Source of the DNA: Cytobacillus oceanisediminis
GTDB lineage: Bacteria; Bacillota; Bacilli; Bacillales; Cytobacillaceae
Reading direction: 5' to 3'
Length of the DNA stretch: 64,000 nucleotides
NCBI RefSeq assembly: GCF_022811925.1
Contig: NZ_CP065511.1
Location: 4,837,001 to 4,901,000, forward strand
In this document: piece by piece, positions 28,029 through 36,745 of the stretch
Layout: each line of letters begins with the position of its first letter
Numbering within the stretch: position 1 is the stretch's first letter
Made by a program: the position numbers and the translations under genes
The notes under the pieces: model-generated
What the model was told of the DNA's origin: nothing
The model's database searches: none
The model's input: only the letters and a program-made list of their open reading frames with translations

Positions 28029-28321
28029 AAACTGAAGCTAGACGTAAAGAAAGGCGCAAGCGCCTTGCCCACCCCCGACAAGCACAAGACGAGCCTCACG
28101 GAAAGGCGTTCTTTGCCTTTTTGGGAGGATTGCCTGAAATGTGGAGGCGACTGCCCAGGGACGAAAGGCATAAGACGGTCCCTGTAAGAAGGCATTTTTC
28201 CTTCTGAAAGGAAACGGCTTATGACCCCGAGTCCCTAGGAGCCGCAACTAGACAAGCTTGTGACCTCGAGGGGGTAGGCGCTGGAGCTAGACAGTTATCC
28301 GACTTCAGAATTAATACATTC
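28029..28321 (+). repeat. Dispersed GC-rich repeat, composite copy 4
   Basis: Three pieces in series: a 3'-end remnant CTGAAGCTAGACG (28031), a full-length unit from AAAGGCGCAAGCGCCTTG (28048) to GCCGCAACTAGACA (about 28255), and a second 3' end CCTCGAGGGGGTAGGCGCTGGAGCTAGACAG. The last segment matches copy 1, including the TTCAGAATTNATACATTC flank. It fills the lipA-lytH intergenic space together with 28322-28510, which holds no gene. Confidence 0.8.
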
Positions 28322-28510
28322 TTGCCTATTAAAAAAGCCAGTCATAAGCAAATTCCGACTAAGCTGATTAGGCTTCACCTGATGCCACTTTATCATAATG
28401 AATTGAAGAGGACAAGCCGAAGATTCTGGTATTACCATTAATTGATATTTATTAAATTATCCATTCCTCACAAACTAAATAAGCAGACCATAAAAGAAGG
28501 GAGGATTTCC

Positions 28511-29503
28511 GTGCGGATATTATTTACCGCAGCTGCGGCCTTATCGTTTTTTCTGATTTCCTTATGCACAGTCAGCGCCCAAGAAAATCAAGCTGATGTA
28601 TATAAACAAAGAATGACCTTATATAAAAAAGTTGAAGCTGTTACGAACATCCCCTGGTATTACCTTGCGGGGATTGATCAGTATGAACGGAATGTCCGGC
28701 AGTCCAGAAGGGATATTCCCAAAGCAGAAGGCATTACAGGCATCTATTTCAAACCTGAAGAGTGGGCGGGGATTTTGAATCCAGATCCATCCGATGAGAG
28801 TCCTACATCAATTCAATTTTTCAACGGAATAGGAATGGACGGAGACGGGGACGGAAAAGCCAGCTTGAAAAGTGATGAAGATGTTCTTCATTCCTTTGCC
28901 AATTTCCTTCTCTCCTATGGTACAGACCATGATAATTTAAAAATTGGATTGTGGAACTATTATAAGCGGGATAAAGCTGTCGGCATCATTATCGGCAAAG
29001 CCCAGGTTTATAAGCAGTTCGGCCGCCTTGATCTTGATGATCACGCCTTCCCTGTCCCTTTGAGGAGCAATTACAGCTACAGAAACACCTGGGGTGACGC
29101 AAGAGGATGGGGCGGAAGAAGGATTCACGAGGGAACCGATATTTTCGCTGATTACGGGGTGCCCGTCCGGGCTACATCCTATGGAATAGTGGAAATGAAA
29201 GGCTGGAACAAATATGGAGGATGGAGAATCGGCATCCGTGATATTAATAACAACTACCATTATTTTGCCCACTTAAGCGGGTTTGCAAAGGACCTCAGGG
29301 TTGGTCAAATCGTTGAACCTGGCATGTTGATAGGAGGAGTAGGAAGCTCCGGATATGGGCCTCCGGGTACATCAGGCAAATTCCCTCCACATCTCCATTA
29401 TGGCATATACAAAGACAATGGCTATACTGAGTGGTCCTATGATCCTTATCCCCATTTAAGACTATGGGAAAGACAGGATCGCATAAAAGCCAGAAGAAAA
29501 TAA
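28511..29503 (+). CDS. lytH: LytH, M23-family L-Ala-D-Glu endopeptidase
   Basis: 330-residue exported zinc peptidase (YunA/LytH); in B. subtilis LytH trims cortex peptide side chains to single L-Ala during late sporulation. The signal peptide covers residues 1-22. A helical N-terminal domain follows, and the LytM/M23 domain lies at about 185-320 with HEGTDIFADYG, HYFAHLSG and HLHYGIY carrying the zinc ligands and catalytic His. GTG at 28511 follows AAGGGAGGA; a longer in-frame start lacks a site. Confidence 0.9.
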   Translation: MRILFTAAAALSFFLISLCTVSAQENQADVYKQRMTLYKKVEAVTNIPWYYLAGIDQYERNVRQSRRDIPKAEGITGIYFKPEEWAGILNPDPSDESPTSIQFFNGIGMDGDGDGKASLKSDEDVLHSFANFLLSYGTDHDNLKIGLWNYYKRDKAVGIIIGKAQVYKQFGRLDLDDHAFPVPLRSNYSYRNTWGDARGWGGRRIHEGTDIFADYGVPVRATSYGIVEMKGWNKYGGWRIGIRDINNNYHYFAHLSGFAKDLRVGQIVEPGMLIGGVGSSGYGPPGTSGKFPPHLHYGIYKDNGYTEWSYDPYPHLRLWERQDRIKARRK

Positions 29504-29510
29504 ACAAAAA

Positions 29511-29546
29511 TGAAGGACTGCCTTTTTAACCAGGCAGTCCTTCATT
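29511..29546. terminator. Bidirectional terminator between lytH and metS-like gene
   Basis: GAAGGACTGCC / GGCAGTCCTTC perfect 11-bp stem with flanking A/T runs. Confidence 0.85.
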
Positions 29547-29548
29547 AT

Positions 29549-29656
29549 TTATTTAGCTTTTTTAGCTTTAGACACGGCATTCAGGATACTTGCTGCAAGA
29601 CCGCCCCAAATAATGAGCATCCCAACCACCATCATTGTAATTGCACTTCCAGACAT
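29549..29656 (-). CDS. MetS-like small subunit of NSS transporter
   Basis: 35-residue single-span membrane peptide: MSGSAITMMVVGMLIIWGG, then helix continuation and a basic SKAKKAK tail. It matches the MetS type of small subunit found with NSS-family methionine/alanine importers (MetPS in Corynebacterium). Its ATG shares one base with the TAA of the transporter gene (TAATG), so translation is coupled. A GGAGGTATCTC site lies in the end of the transporter gene. It is short enough to be missed by usual gene-length cutoffs. Confidence 0.8.
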   Translation of the reverse strand: MSGSAITMMVVGMLIIWGGLAASILNAVSKAKKAK

Positions 29657-31173
29657 TATTGAGATACCTCCTTATCAGCTGGTATTGTAAGCTTAGTTTG
29701 TGTATCGTTCTTTTTAATAGCCATAAACACAAAGCCTAAGATAATGGCTCCAATTGCTACTCCCCATCCGGAATAGAGAAGGAAGCTAGTAGGATACCCT
29801 TCATAATTTTCTCTAATATTCGTAATAATGTTTTGAACCATCATATACCCAAGCACGATCGGCGTAATAGCTGTCAAGCATATTTTCCACCAGGCACCCA
29901 GCATAATATCAGACACAGAATCGGCATGATTCTGAAGATTCTTGAGCTCCTTTAGCACCCAGCCTACAATAACAACCTGTACTAGTCCTGCTAAGGCAAC
30001 ACCAAATTGGTTGATGAAGTAGTCCGCTGCATCAAGGAAGTATAATCCGCCCTGTGTCGCAAAGAGGATGGAAATAACAGCAGATAAACCGCCGCCAACA
30101 AGAACAGCTTTATTACGTGATACATTAAACTTATCCTGTACTCCGGCAACAAATGTTTCAACAATTGAAATTAGCGATGTTAAGCCCGCCAGTGTTAAAC
30201 AGATAAAGAAGAAAGAACCGAATAACCCATTTAAAGCAGGGAATTCGTTAATGATTTGCGGGAATACCACGAATGCTAATCCTACACCGGATGATACAAC
30301 TTCATTAATTCCTACACCCTGCTGTGCAGCCATGAATCCTAATGCGGCAAAAACCCCGATCCCTGCAAGAAGTTCAAATCCAGAGTTTGCAAAACCTGTA
30401 ATGAAAGCACTATTTGTCAAATCCGTTTTCTTTGGAAGGTAGCTTGAATAAGTTACCATGATGGCAAATCCAATTGATAAACTAAAGAAGATCTGGCCAT
30501 ATGCAGCTACCCAGACTTTAGGATCTGCTATCATCTCCCAGTTTGGCTTAAAGAATGCATCCAAACCTGCAATAGCCCCATCGAGTGTCAATGCGCGAAC
30601 AACAATAATTAAGAATAAAACTACAAGGACAGGAATAAAGATTTTGTTCGCGATTTCGATACCTTTTTTAATTCCCTTGAACAGGATTCCAAGTGTTACT
30701 GCCCAAACGATAACTAACGGAATAAATACCCCCGGCACAATCCCGCCTACTTCTCCAGGTGTTTCGGCAAGCTTTAAATATTCTCCAAAGAGGAAGCCGT
30801 TTGGATCGTCACCCCATTTGAGATTAAATGAGAAGCCTGCGAAAGACATTGCCCATGCGATAATAACTGCATAATATGTTGAAATCACAAATGAGATGGC
30901 TACCTGCCACCAGCCTAACCATTCGTACTTTTTACTTAATCTAGCATAAGACAATGGTGCTGAACCGCGATACTTATGGCCAATTGTAAATTCCATAATC
31001 AGAAGCGGTATACCTGCTGTCAGCAGAGCAAACAAATATGGAAAAAAGAATGCTCCCCCTCCATTTTCATAAGCAACTGCCGGGAAACGCCAAATGTTTC
31101 CTAGACCAATTGCAGAACCCACAGCTGCCATTATAAAACCAGCTCTGGATCCCCACTGCGGACGATTATCCAT
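29656..31173 (-). CDS. NSS family sodium-dependent amino-acid transporter
   Basis: 505-residue sodium:neurotransmitter-symporter-family protein with about 11-12 membrane spans. The N-terminal WGSRAGFIMAAVGSAIGLGN, followed by RFP, is the family's sodium/substrate site in unwound helix 1; the second half of the site is seen in FFSLSIGFAIMVTYSSY. With the MetS-like peptide directly downstream, methionine or alanine is the likeliest substrate (inference). ATG at 31173 follows a GGGGGTAGG-type site. 31174-31549 upstream is AT-rich with no gene. Confidence 0.85.
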   Translation of the reverse strand: MDNRPQWGSRAGFIMAAVGSAIGLGNIWRFPAVAYENGGGAFFFPYLFALLTAGIPLLIMEFTIGHKYRGSAPLSYARLSKKYEWLGWWQVAISFVISTYYAVIIAWAMSFAGFSFNLKWGDDPNGFLFGEYLKLAETPGEVGGIVPGVFIPLVIVWAVTLGILFKGIKKGIEIANKIFIPVLVVLFLIIVVRALTLDGAIAGLDAFFKPNWEMIADPKVWVAAYGQIFFSLSIGFAIMVTYSSYLPKKTDLTNSAFITGFANSGFELLAGIGVFAALGFMAAQQGVGINEVVSSGVGLAFVVFPQIINEFPALNGLFGSFFFICLTLAGLTSLISIVETFVAGVQDKFNVSRNKAVLVGGGLSAVISILFATQGGLYFLDAADYFINQFGVALAGLVQVVIVGWVLKELKNLQNHADSVSDIMLGAWWKICLTAITPIVLGYMMVQNIITNIRENYEGYPTSFLLYSGWGVAIGAIILGFVFMAIKKNDTQTKLTIPADKEVSQ

Positions 31174-31549
31174 AGTAATTCCTACCCCCTGTAAATTATC
31201 CCAATTAAAAAGAACAATTGGAACTTTTTATATTTTCAGATAATTAAATCTAACTAAGCCTAGTATAGCTAGTTTTTGATATTCTGTCAAAACATTATTT
31301 TGGGAATAATAATATTTTTCTAAATAATTCTTTTTAGCACACTGCCAGAGTAAAGCAACTAAGAAAATTAATATATCCCTATTTTAATTTCCATTTGAAT
31401 TCCACTCGACCAAGAGTTATTTCAACAAAGCTGATCAAGTATTCTTTGTCCTCACCCCCCTTAGTAAAATTTATTCCCTAAAGCCAAAAACTTTCATTAT
31501 TTATTCAGAAAATTCTAAATTAAATTGATGAGATGCCAAAATTACCCTT

Positions 31550-31574
31550 GTTTCGGCATCCTGGTCCAGGGAAT
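31550..31574 (+). promoter_or_regulatory. Sigma-B-type promoter
   Basis: GTTTCG, 13 bases, then GGGAAT: a good match to the general-stress consensus GTTTAA-N12-15-GGGWAW, 62 bases upstream of the YsnF-like stress gene. No sigma-A promoter is apparent for this gene. Confidence 0.55.
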
Positions 31575-31636
31575 ATAACCAGTGTGCTTAACCATTACCA
31601 AATTTAGCATAAAGCACTACAGAGGAGGTTTTACAA

Positions 31637-32518
31637 ATGGATGCCAATATTATCGGAGTTTATAATTCACAAAGGGAAGTAGTAAATGCCATTCAAGAAC
31701 TGCAAAATGACGGATATCCTGTTCAAGATCTATCCATCATTGCGCAGACAGAACACCTGGATACGTCTCTTGAAGATAAAACCGGTGTTCATACAGAGAC
31801 CTTCGAGACTAAAGATAGAGACAGCAGTGAGAGCGCAGGATTCTTAAATAGTCTGGCATCATGGTTTGATGATGATCGCATGAGCAGCGACTCTGCAGGT
31901 GAAAAATTCAGGGAACTGGGCATGTCAGATGATGAAGCACGCACGTATGAAACTTATGTGAACGAGGGAAAAATCATTTTATACAGCGATAGAATTGATA
32001 CTGCAACAGGCTTTACCAATGCCGGAACTGTTGAAGCCAGAGTGGACAGCACTTACACTGGGGGATATAGCCAGCAGAGAAATCCAGCTGAAGAAGAGGA
32101 ACAATCATTAAAACTTCGGGAAGAACAGCTGGATGTGTCAAAAGAACGCGTTCAAGCCGGAGAAGTTGAAATCCATAAAGACGTTGTGGAAGAACAAAAA
32201 GCAATTAATGTACCAGTTGAGCATGAAGAAGTGTATGTAGAAAGAAGAAAAGTGGATGATCCAACTGGCGTAAACACCTCACCTATATCAGATGAGGAAA
32301 CAATCAGGATCCCAATTACAGAAGAGCGTGTGGAAGTCTCCAAAAAGCCTGTTGTCACCGAAGAGATTGTCGTAGGCAAACGGGAAGTTCAGGAAACGCA
32401 GCAGGTTAAAGAAAACCTCAAGAAAGAAGAAGTGCATCTTGAAGGCGGCTGTGAATACGTTACTGACGATGAAGACTTAAATCGTTCTCTTAATAGAAGA
32501 AATAATGACAACCTATAA
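31637..32518 (+). CDS. General stress protein with GSP17M-like and YsnF (DUF2382) domains
   Basis: 293-residue protein. Residues 1-115 resemble the general stress protein 17M/YflT domain (IIGVYNSQREVVNAIQELQNDGYPV...). Residues 150-270 form the YsnF/AvaK DUF2382 domain (LKLREEQLDVSKERVQAGEVEI..., then VPVEHEEVYVERR...), a repetitive beta-rich, charged domain. Very acidic overall and without membrane segments. ATG at 31637 has a GAGGAGG site. The sigma-B-like promoter upstream supports a role in general stress; the molecular function is unknown. Confidence 0.8.
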   Translation: MDANIIGVYNSQREVVNAIQELQNDGYPVQDLSIIAQTEHLDTSLEDKTGVHTETFETKDRDSSESAGFLNSLASWFDDDRMSSDSAGEKFRELGMSDDEARTYETYVNEGKIILYSDRIDTATGFTNAGTVEARVDSTYTGGYSQQRNPAEEEEQSLKLREEQLDVSKERVQAGEVEIHKDVVEEQKAINVPVEHEEVYVERRKVDDPTGVNTSPISDEETIRIPITEERVEVSKKPVVTEEIVVGKREVQETQQVKENLKKEEVHLEGGCEYVTDDEDLNRSLNRRNNDNL

Positions 32519-32549
32519 TTAAAAGGGTCCCTTCAGGGGGACCTCTTTA
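32519..32549 (+). terminator. Terminator after the YsnF-like gene
   Basis: AAAGGGTCCC / GGGGACCTCTTT stem with a TTCA loop followed by T-rich sequence. Confidence 0.65.
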
Positions 32550-32569
32550 ATAATGATGGATGAACACCA

Positions 32570-32602
32570 AAAAAGGCCTTCTCAAAGAGAAAGCCTTTTT
32601 TC
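32570..32602 (-). terminator. Terminator after lysW-like gene
   Basis: AAAAAAGGC-CTTCTC / GAGAAA-GCCTTTTTT hairpin just past the stop at 32612. Confidence 0.75.
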
Positions 32603-32611
32603 TATAGTTTT

Positions 32612-34189
32612 TTAACTAGCCCTATTTTCCTGCCATGCTTCTTTTTTGCCACGGCCAAGGAAAGCAAATGCCGCTACAAGAACAGCCACCGTAAGTAATG
32701 CGATTGCAGTGCTGCCAGTAAAACCGATGATTAAATAACCAACAGCAGCGATTCCCGCTGAAATCAAGGCATATGGAAGCTGAGTCATCACATGGTCCAT
32801 ATGATTACATCCTGCCCCGGTTGAGGAAAGAATCGTTGTATCGGAAATCGGCGAACAATGATCTCCGAAAACCGCACCGGCAAGGACAGCTGACATAGCC
32901 GGCAATAACAGGGTGATATCTGTTGCAGCAGCAATGTCTCCTGCAATCGGAAGCAGGATGCCGAAAGATCCCCATGAAGTTCCAGTACTGAATGCCATAA
33001 TTCCCGCTATGACGAAAAGTAAAAGCGGAAGCCAAGATGTGCTCATATTTGAGCTTTCCACAAGACCTGCTAAATACTTTCCAGTTTCCAGACGGCCGAT
33101 CAAATCAACAATCGCCCAGGCAAACAGCAAGATATAAACAGCTGGAAGCATGGATTTAATGCCTTCCCATACCCCTTTGCCAAAAACATTTGGGTTAACA
33201 CCTTTCAAAGCAAAGGCCTGTCGGAAGAATAATCCCAATGATACCAATAGACCCACTAGTCCTCCAAGGATAAGTGATTTTGAGACATCTGTGTTTTCAA
33301 ATATTTGTAAAATAGTCGCACTTCCTTCAACCGCCTGTGAACCCGTCCAAAACATCGAGCCCACGGTACCTATGACAAGTGCTATAATCGGCCACACAAG
33401 ATCTCCGACCGATCCTTTTGAACTTGTAGGAAGGTCATCCTTCAGTTCACCAGGCGCCGGCTTCTCAGGATCCATTACTAGACCCTCTTCAACTGCCCGC
33501 TTCTCATGGACCTTCATTGGCCCAATTTCCAGGCCTCTTAATGCAACAATAAACACAATAGCGAGGGTAGCCCATACATAAAGATTCATTGGAATCATTT
33601 GAATAAATGCCGAGAAAGCTGAATACTCGGTAACATTATGGGCAGCAAGGATAGTTCCAATCAGCGCAATAATGTATGCTCCCCAGCTTGATACTGGTGA
33701 AACCACACAAACAGGTGCTGAAGTCGAATCAATCAAATATGCAAGTTTCGCACGGGATACACGCTGGCGGTCTGTAATCGGACGTGAAATCTGGCCGACA
33801 GCCAGAGCATTGAAATAGTCGTCAATGAATATGATAATACCTAAAACAGCTCCGACAATCTGTGCGCCTGCACGGGTCTTGACCCGCTTCATCGCCCATT
33901 CTCCAAATGCACGGCTACCGCCTGAAATAGATATAAATGCAGTAATAACTCCTAATACAAGCAAGAATAGAATAATATATACATTCCAGGTGTTCAGCTC
34001 TCCGTCTGAAACAAAAATTCCTTTTACAGCATCCCAAATGATGCTGAATGTTTCTGTGATGCTGAATTCAGCCAGCAATAGTGCGGCTGTTACGATCCCC
34101 ACTCCCAATGACAGCAATACACGCCTAGTCAGGATAACCATGGCGATTGCTACCAAAGGCGGCAGCAGGGAAAAAATCGTGTTTGCCAT
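32612..34189 (-). CDS. lysW: NhaC-family transporter, candidate lysine permease LysW
   Basis: 525-residue membrane protein of the NhaC Na+/H+ antiporter superfamily with about 12 spans; conserved blocks include GIIIFIDDYFNALAVGQISRP near residue 115 and VFGDHCSPISDTTILSSTGAGC near 430. Comparative work on the lysine regulon named a lysine-riboswitch-controlled NhaC-type protein LysW as a predicted lysine transporter; the riboswitch upstream puts this gene in that class. ATG at 34189 follows GAGGAGGAC. The name rests on regulation plus family, not on transport evidence. Confidence 0.8.
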   Translation of the reverse strand: MANTIFSLLPPLVAIAMVILTRRVLLSLGVGIVTAALLLAEFSITETFSIIWDAVKGIFVSDGELNTWNVYIILFLLVLGVITAFISISGGSRAFGEWAMKRVKTRAGAQIVGAVLGIIIFIDDYFNALAVGQISRPITDRQRVSRAKLAYLIDSTSAPVCVVSPVSSWGAYIIALIGTILAAHNVTEYSAFSAFIQMIPMNLYVWATLAIVFIVALRGLEIGPMKVHEKRAVEEGLVMDPEKPAPGELKDDLPTSSKGSVGDLVWPIIALVIGTVGSMFWTGSQAVEGSATILQIFENTDVSKSLILGGLVGLLVSLGLFFRQAFALKGVNPNVFGKGVWEGIKSMLPAVYILLFAWAIVDLIGRLETGKYLAGLVESSNMSTSWLPLLLFVIAGIMAFSTGTSWGSFGILLPIAGDIAAATDITLLLPAMSAVLAGAVFGDHCSPISDTTILSSTGAGCNHMDHVMTQLPYALISAGIAAVGYLIIGFTGSTAIALLTVAVLVAAFAFLGRGKKEAWQENRAS

Positions 34190-34208
34190 TACTTGTCCTC
34201 CTCTGAAA

Positions 34209-34262
34209 TTTGATTGGTGTCCAGCTACAGGCGCCGATAAGCGGGCGCCTGTAGCTTTTCGT
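34209..34262 (-). repeat. Perfect hairpin, mini form of the dispersed GC-rich repeat
   Basis: On the minus strand AGCTACAGGCGCC pairs over 13 bases with GGCGCCTGTAGCT around a short loop, then GGACACC. The ends resemble the GCGCC...GGCGCTGGAGCTAGACA ends of the dispersed family. It lies between the riboswitch terminator and the lysW ribosome site, so it is part of the lysW leader mRNA. Confidence 0.6.
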
Positions 34263-34297
34263 AGGGGAACAACAAGGATGATGACAGAGTCAAAATA

Positions 34298-34340
34298 AAA
34301 AAAGAGTAACGATAGAGAAAAATCTATCATTACTCTTTTG
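34298..34340 (-). terminator. Riboswitch-controlled intrinsic terminator
   Basis: AGAGTAATGATAGA / TCTATCGTTACTCT stem followed by a T-run on the minus strand, directly after the lysine aptamer and 110 bases before lysW. Confidence 0.85.
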
Positions 34341-34344
34341 AAGT

Positions 34345-34580
34345 AATTAGTTTCTCCATCACGATCTGTAGCTCCCCATTATGAAGGCTTTGACAAAGTA
34401 TATTCATACTTTCCCCTCATAATGACAGTGTTACTCCTATTCGAAGTAACCCCAGCAAGATTAGTTCTGACTCACTAATCATACTTCGGCAACATTCCCT
34501 TTCGGCTGCGGTCTTAGTTGTCATCCTCGCACAGCATACTCTTGAATCTTGCGCCTCTACCCCATCGGATATGATAAGGT
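34345..34580 (-). promoter_or_regulatory. Lysine riboswitch (L box)
   Basis: The minus strand shows the lysine aptamer's conserved blocks in order: GGTAGAGGCGC, TCAAGAGTATG, GCAGCCGAAAGGG, TTGCCGAAG, CTTGCTGGG, ACTGTCA and GGGGAGCTAC. Lysine binding is expected to favour the downstream terminator at 34298 and shut off the NhaC-type transporter gene. Confidence 0.95.
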
Positions 34581-34632
34581 TTTTATGAAATTATATTGAA
34601 ATTTTATCAAAATACTAATCTATTTGCAAGTG

Positions 34633-35379
34633 TTATTGGCCGGCCGGTATTTCTATGGAAGGCGAGGTGCCCCCTCCGCCATTGTAAAATTGCGGGACCT
34701 TTCCCGGGTAGATGCCATAAGCGGCAAGTACATCCTCCTGTACAGTGATAATTTTGGTGGCAAAAGGAATAATGATTTGAACCTGCACATCCAGACGGAC
34801 CAGTACCTTTACTTCAACATTATTAATGCCGTGATCCTTTGTTTCAGTTATAAAATTGGAGGTAACAGAGCCCACTGCATTAAATTTCACCGGTATCCGG
34901 GGACCCAGGTTTCCGAGAAGCGCATTATTGGTTGCCTGGCCAAGCGGCACGTAATAAACAATTCCATTTGTATGCTGCATTTGTTCCGTGTTGATTTCCA
35001 CGTCTGTAAAGGACTCCAACGCATCTAAATCGCCCTTCTCCGCTTTCTTAATATTATCCTGAACCAGTTCGGTTACTTCCGCTTTGACCCTGTTCAGCTT
35101 TTCCACATTGATGCTGACAACACCGCTTTCACTTGCTTCAAACATATCTTCCAAATCCATCACATTGGTAATTTTTTTATTAATCGCATTGTTTATCACC
35201 AATGATGCGATTTTCCTTGTCTGTGAATCGGCATAGCTCATAAGTGTAGGCTTAAGCCCTTCGTTGATAATCCATAGGCCGGCAGCAGTTGAAATGACGA
35301 AAAATATAAAGGTCAATAGAAATACATAACGAAATGGCAGAGGACCTTTCCGGGGCAGCCGGCCGCGAAATTTTGCCAA
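34633..35379 (-). CDS. yunB: Sporulation protein YunB
   Basis: 248-residue protein needed for normal sporulation in B. subtilis. It has one N-terminal membrane anchor at residues 18-40 after a basic segment; the rest is extracytoplasmic, with TNGIVYYVPLGQATNNALLGNLGPRIPVKF near residues 135-165 and a Gly-rich tail. TTG at 35379 is the start, with AGGGGGGA seven bases upstream. Expression in the mother cell is expected from the family. Confidence 0.85.
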   Translation of the reverse strand: MAKFRGRLPRKGPLPFRYVFLLTFIFFVISTAAGLWIINEGLKPTLMSYADSQTRKIASLVINNAINKKITNVMDLEDMFEASESGVVSINVEKLNRVKAEVTELVQDNIKKAEKGDLDALESFTDVEINTEQMQHTNGIVYYVPLGQATNNALLGNLGPRIPVKFNAVGSVTSNFITETKDHGINNVEVKVLVRLDVQVQIIIPFATKIITVQEDVLAAYGIYPGKVPQFYNGGGGTSPSIEIPAGQ

Positions 35380-35450
35380 AACAAATCCCCCCTTTACAAG
35401 CTATATGTATGCTGTAAAGGAGGGAACTAGGCTCAAAAATCCAAAATAGT

Positions 35451-36545
35451 TTATTGTTGTACAAAAGTCGTATCGCAGCCTATAATGACAGAATTCAATT
35501 CAATCCGCAAATCGGCTTCATATGGCTCGACATTCCTGCCCTTTTCTTCAAGTATGCGAATGACTGGCCTATCACTCAAACCCGCGTTCTGCCGGCAGAC
35601 AACGCCTTTCCTGCCATCATTCAGCTCGACTGTAACACCCACAGGATATACCGCGACCGCCTGTCGAAAAACTTCGATTAGCCTCTTATCAAATAACTTT
35701 TCTGCCCCTGCATACAAAATCTCCAGACCTTCATGCGGGAGCATGGCCTGTCTGTAAATGCGATTAGATGTTACTGCATCAAACACATCGGCAATCGCAA
35801 TAATCTTGCCGAAATCATGTATCTCGTCTCCCTCAAGGCCGCGCGGGTAGCCGGAACCATTCAAACGCTCATGATGCTGAAAGGCACAATGTGCAACAAG
35901 GAGCGGAATCGTCTCTACTTTTCTTAATATATTAAATCCATCTTCAGGGTGCTTCTTTATTGATTCAAATTCTTCCGCTGTCAATTTACCCGGTTTCAGA
36001 AGAATATCTCCTGGCACCTTCATTTTTCCTACATCATGGAGAATAGCACCTAGCCCCAGGATTTCAAGTTCCTTTGGCAGGAGCTGAAGCTTCATCCCGA
36101 TTGCCAGAGAATAAAGGGTTACATTCAGGGAGTGTGTGAAAATATAGTGGTCATATGTATAAACATCTGATAGGATCGTAAGCAGCTCCCTATTTCCCCT
36201 TATTTCACCGATTAGCTGACGAATTAGCCCTGATAGCCGTTTAGAGGCTTTCTCAATCACTAAAGAGCCTGTTAATTCTTTATTTGCTTCTACTTCCTTC
36301 AGAACCGATTCTATGGTTTCGATAGCCTTCGTTCGCATTTTGGCAGTCAGAGGGTCCTTATATTGGATATCCTCAGTGCGCCAATCCCTGATATACACAT
36401 AAGTAATACCCATTTCCTGCAATTTGTGTATTAATTTATCAGCCAGCTCCACACCTTCATGCAAGAGGACCTGACCCTTGTCATTATATATAGCCTTGGC
36501 CAAAACGCTGCCAGTCTCAATTGTATTGGTTGCTGCTAATCTCAT
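35451..36545 (-). CDS. HD-GYP domain phosphodiesterase
   Basis: 364-residue HD-GYP protein expected to hydrolyse c-di-GMP. The catalytic domain spans about 125-300. HDVGKMKVP (H170, D171) and HHERLNGSGYP (H224-H225, GYP 232-234) are complete, as is the HSL helix near 138. The N-terminal 120 residues lack a receiver or PAS signature; a short C-terminal domain of about 60 residues follows. ATG at 36545 has GGGAG upstream. With the EAL protein at 23.6 kb it makes two phosphodiesterase candidates here and no intact cyclase. Confidence 0.85.
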   Translation of the reverse strand: MRLAATNTIETGSVLAKAIYNDKGQVLLHEGVELADKLIHKLQEMGITYVYIRDWRTEDIQYKDPLTAKMRTKAIETIESVLKEVEANKELTGSLVIEKASKRLSGLIRQLIGEIRGNRELLTILSDVYTYDHYIFTHSLNVTLYSLAIGMKLQLLPKELEILGLGAILHDVGKMKVPGDILLKPGKLTAEEFESIKKHPEDGFNILRKVETIPLLVAHCAFQHHERLNGSGYPRGLEGDEIHDFGKIIAIADVFDAVTSNRIYRQAMLPHEGLEILYAGAEKLFDKRLIEVFRQAVAVYPVGVTVELNDGRKGVVCRQNAGLSDRPVIRILEEKGRNVEPYEADLRIELNSVIIGCDTTFVQQ

Positions 36546-36745
36546 ATGTATCTCCCATATCCTATTTTCAGTGCTACTTTATATTTCGGGTATAATTTGG
36601 TTTTATTTACATTATACGACAAAATTCCGGCATTGGCGGAAGTTCTCAAATTTTTTATGAAAATTGATTCTTATGCCGTTTTTAAGGATAACTTTAGGTT
36701 GCTCGTCTTCATTCCGGGGTGCTTTATTCCTCAATTATGTATTTT

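Noticed and set aside
28016..28195. 60-residue N-terminal extension of lipoyl synthase
   Set aside because: It reads through the dispersed repeat; the ATG at 28015 has a proper ribosome site and gives the normal family length.
34633..34660. Member of the GCCGGTA periodic array at the end of yunB
   Set aside because: GGCCGGCCGGTATT occurs once, inside the yunB coding end, with no periodic partners.
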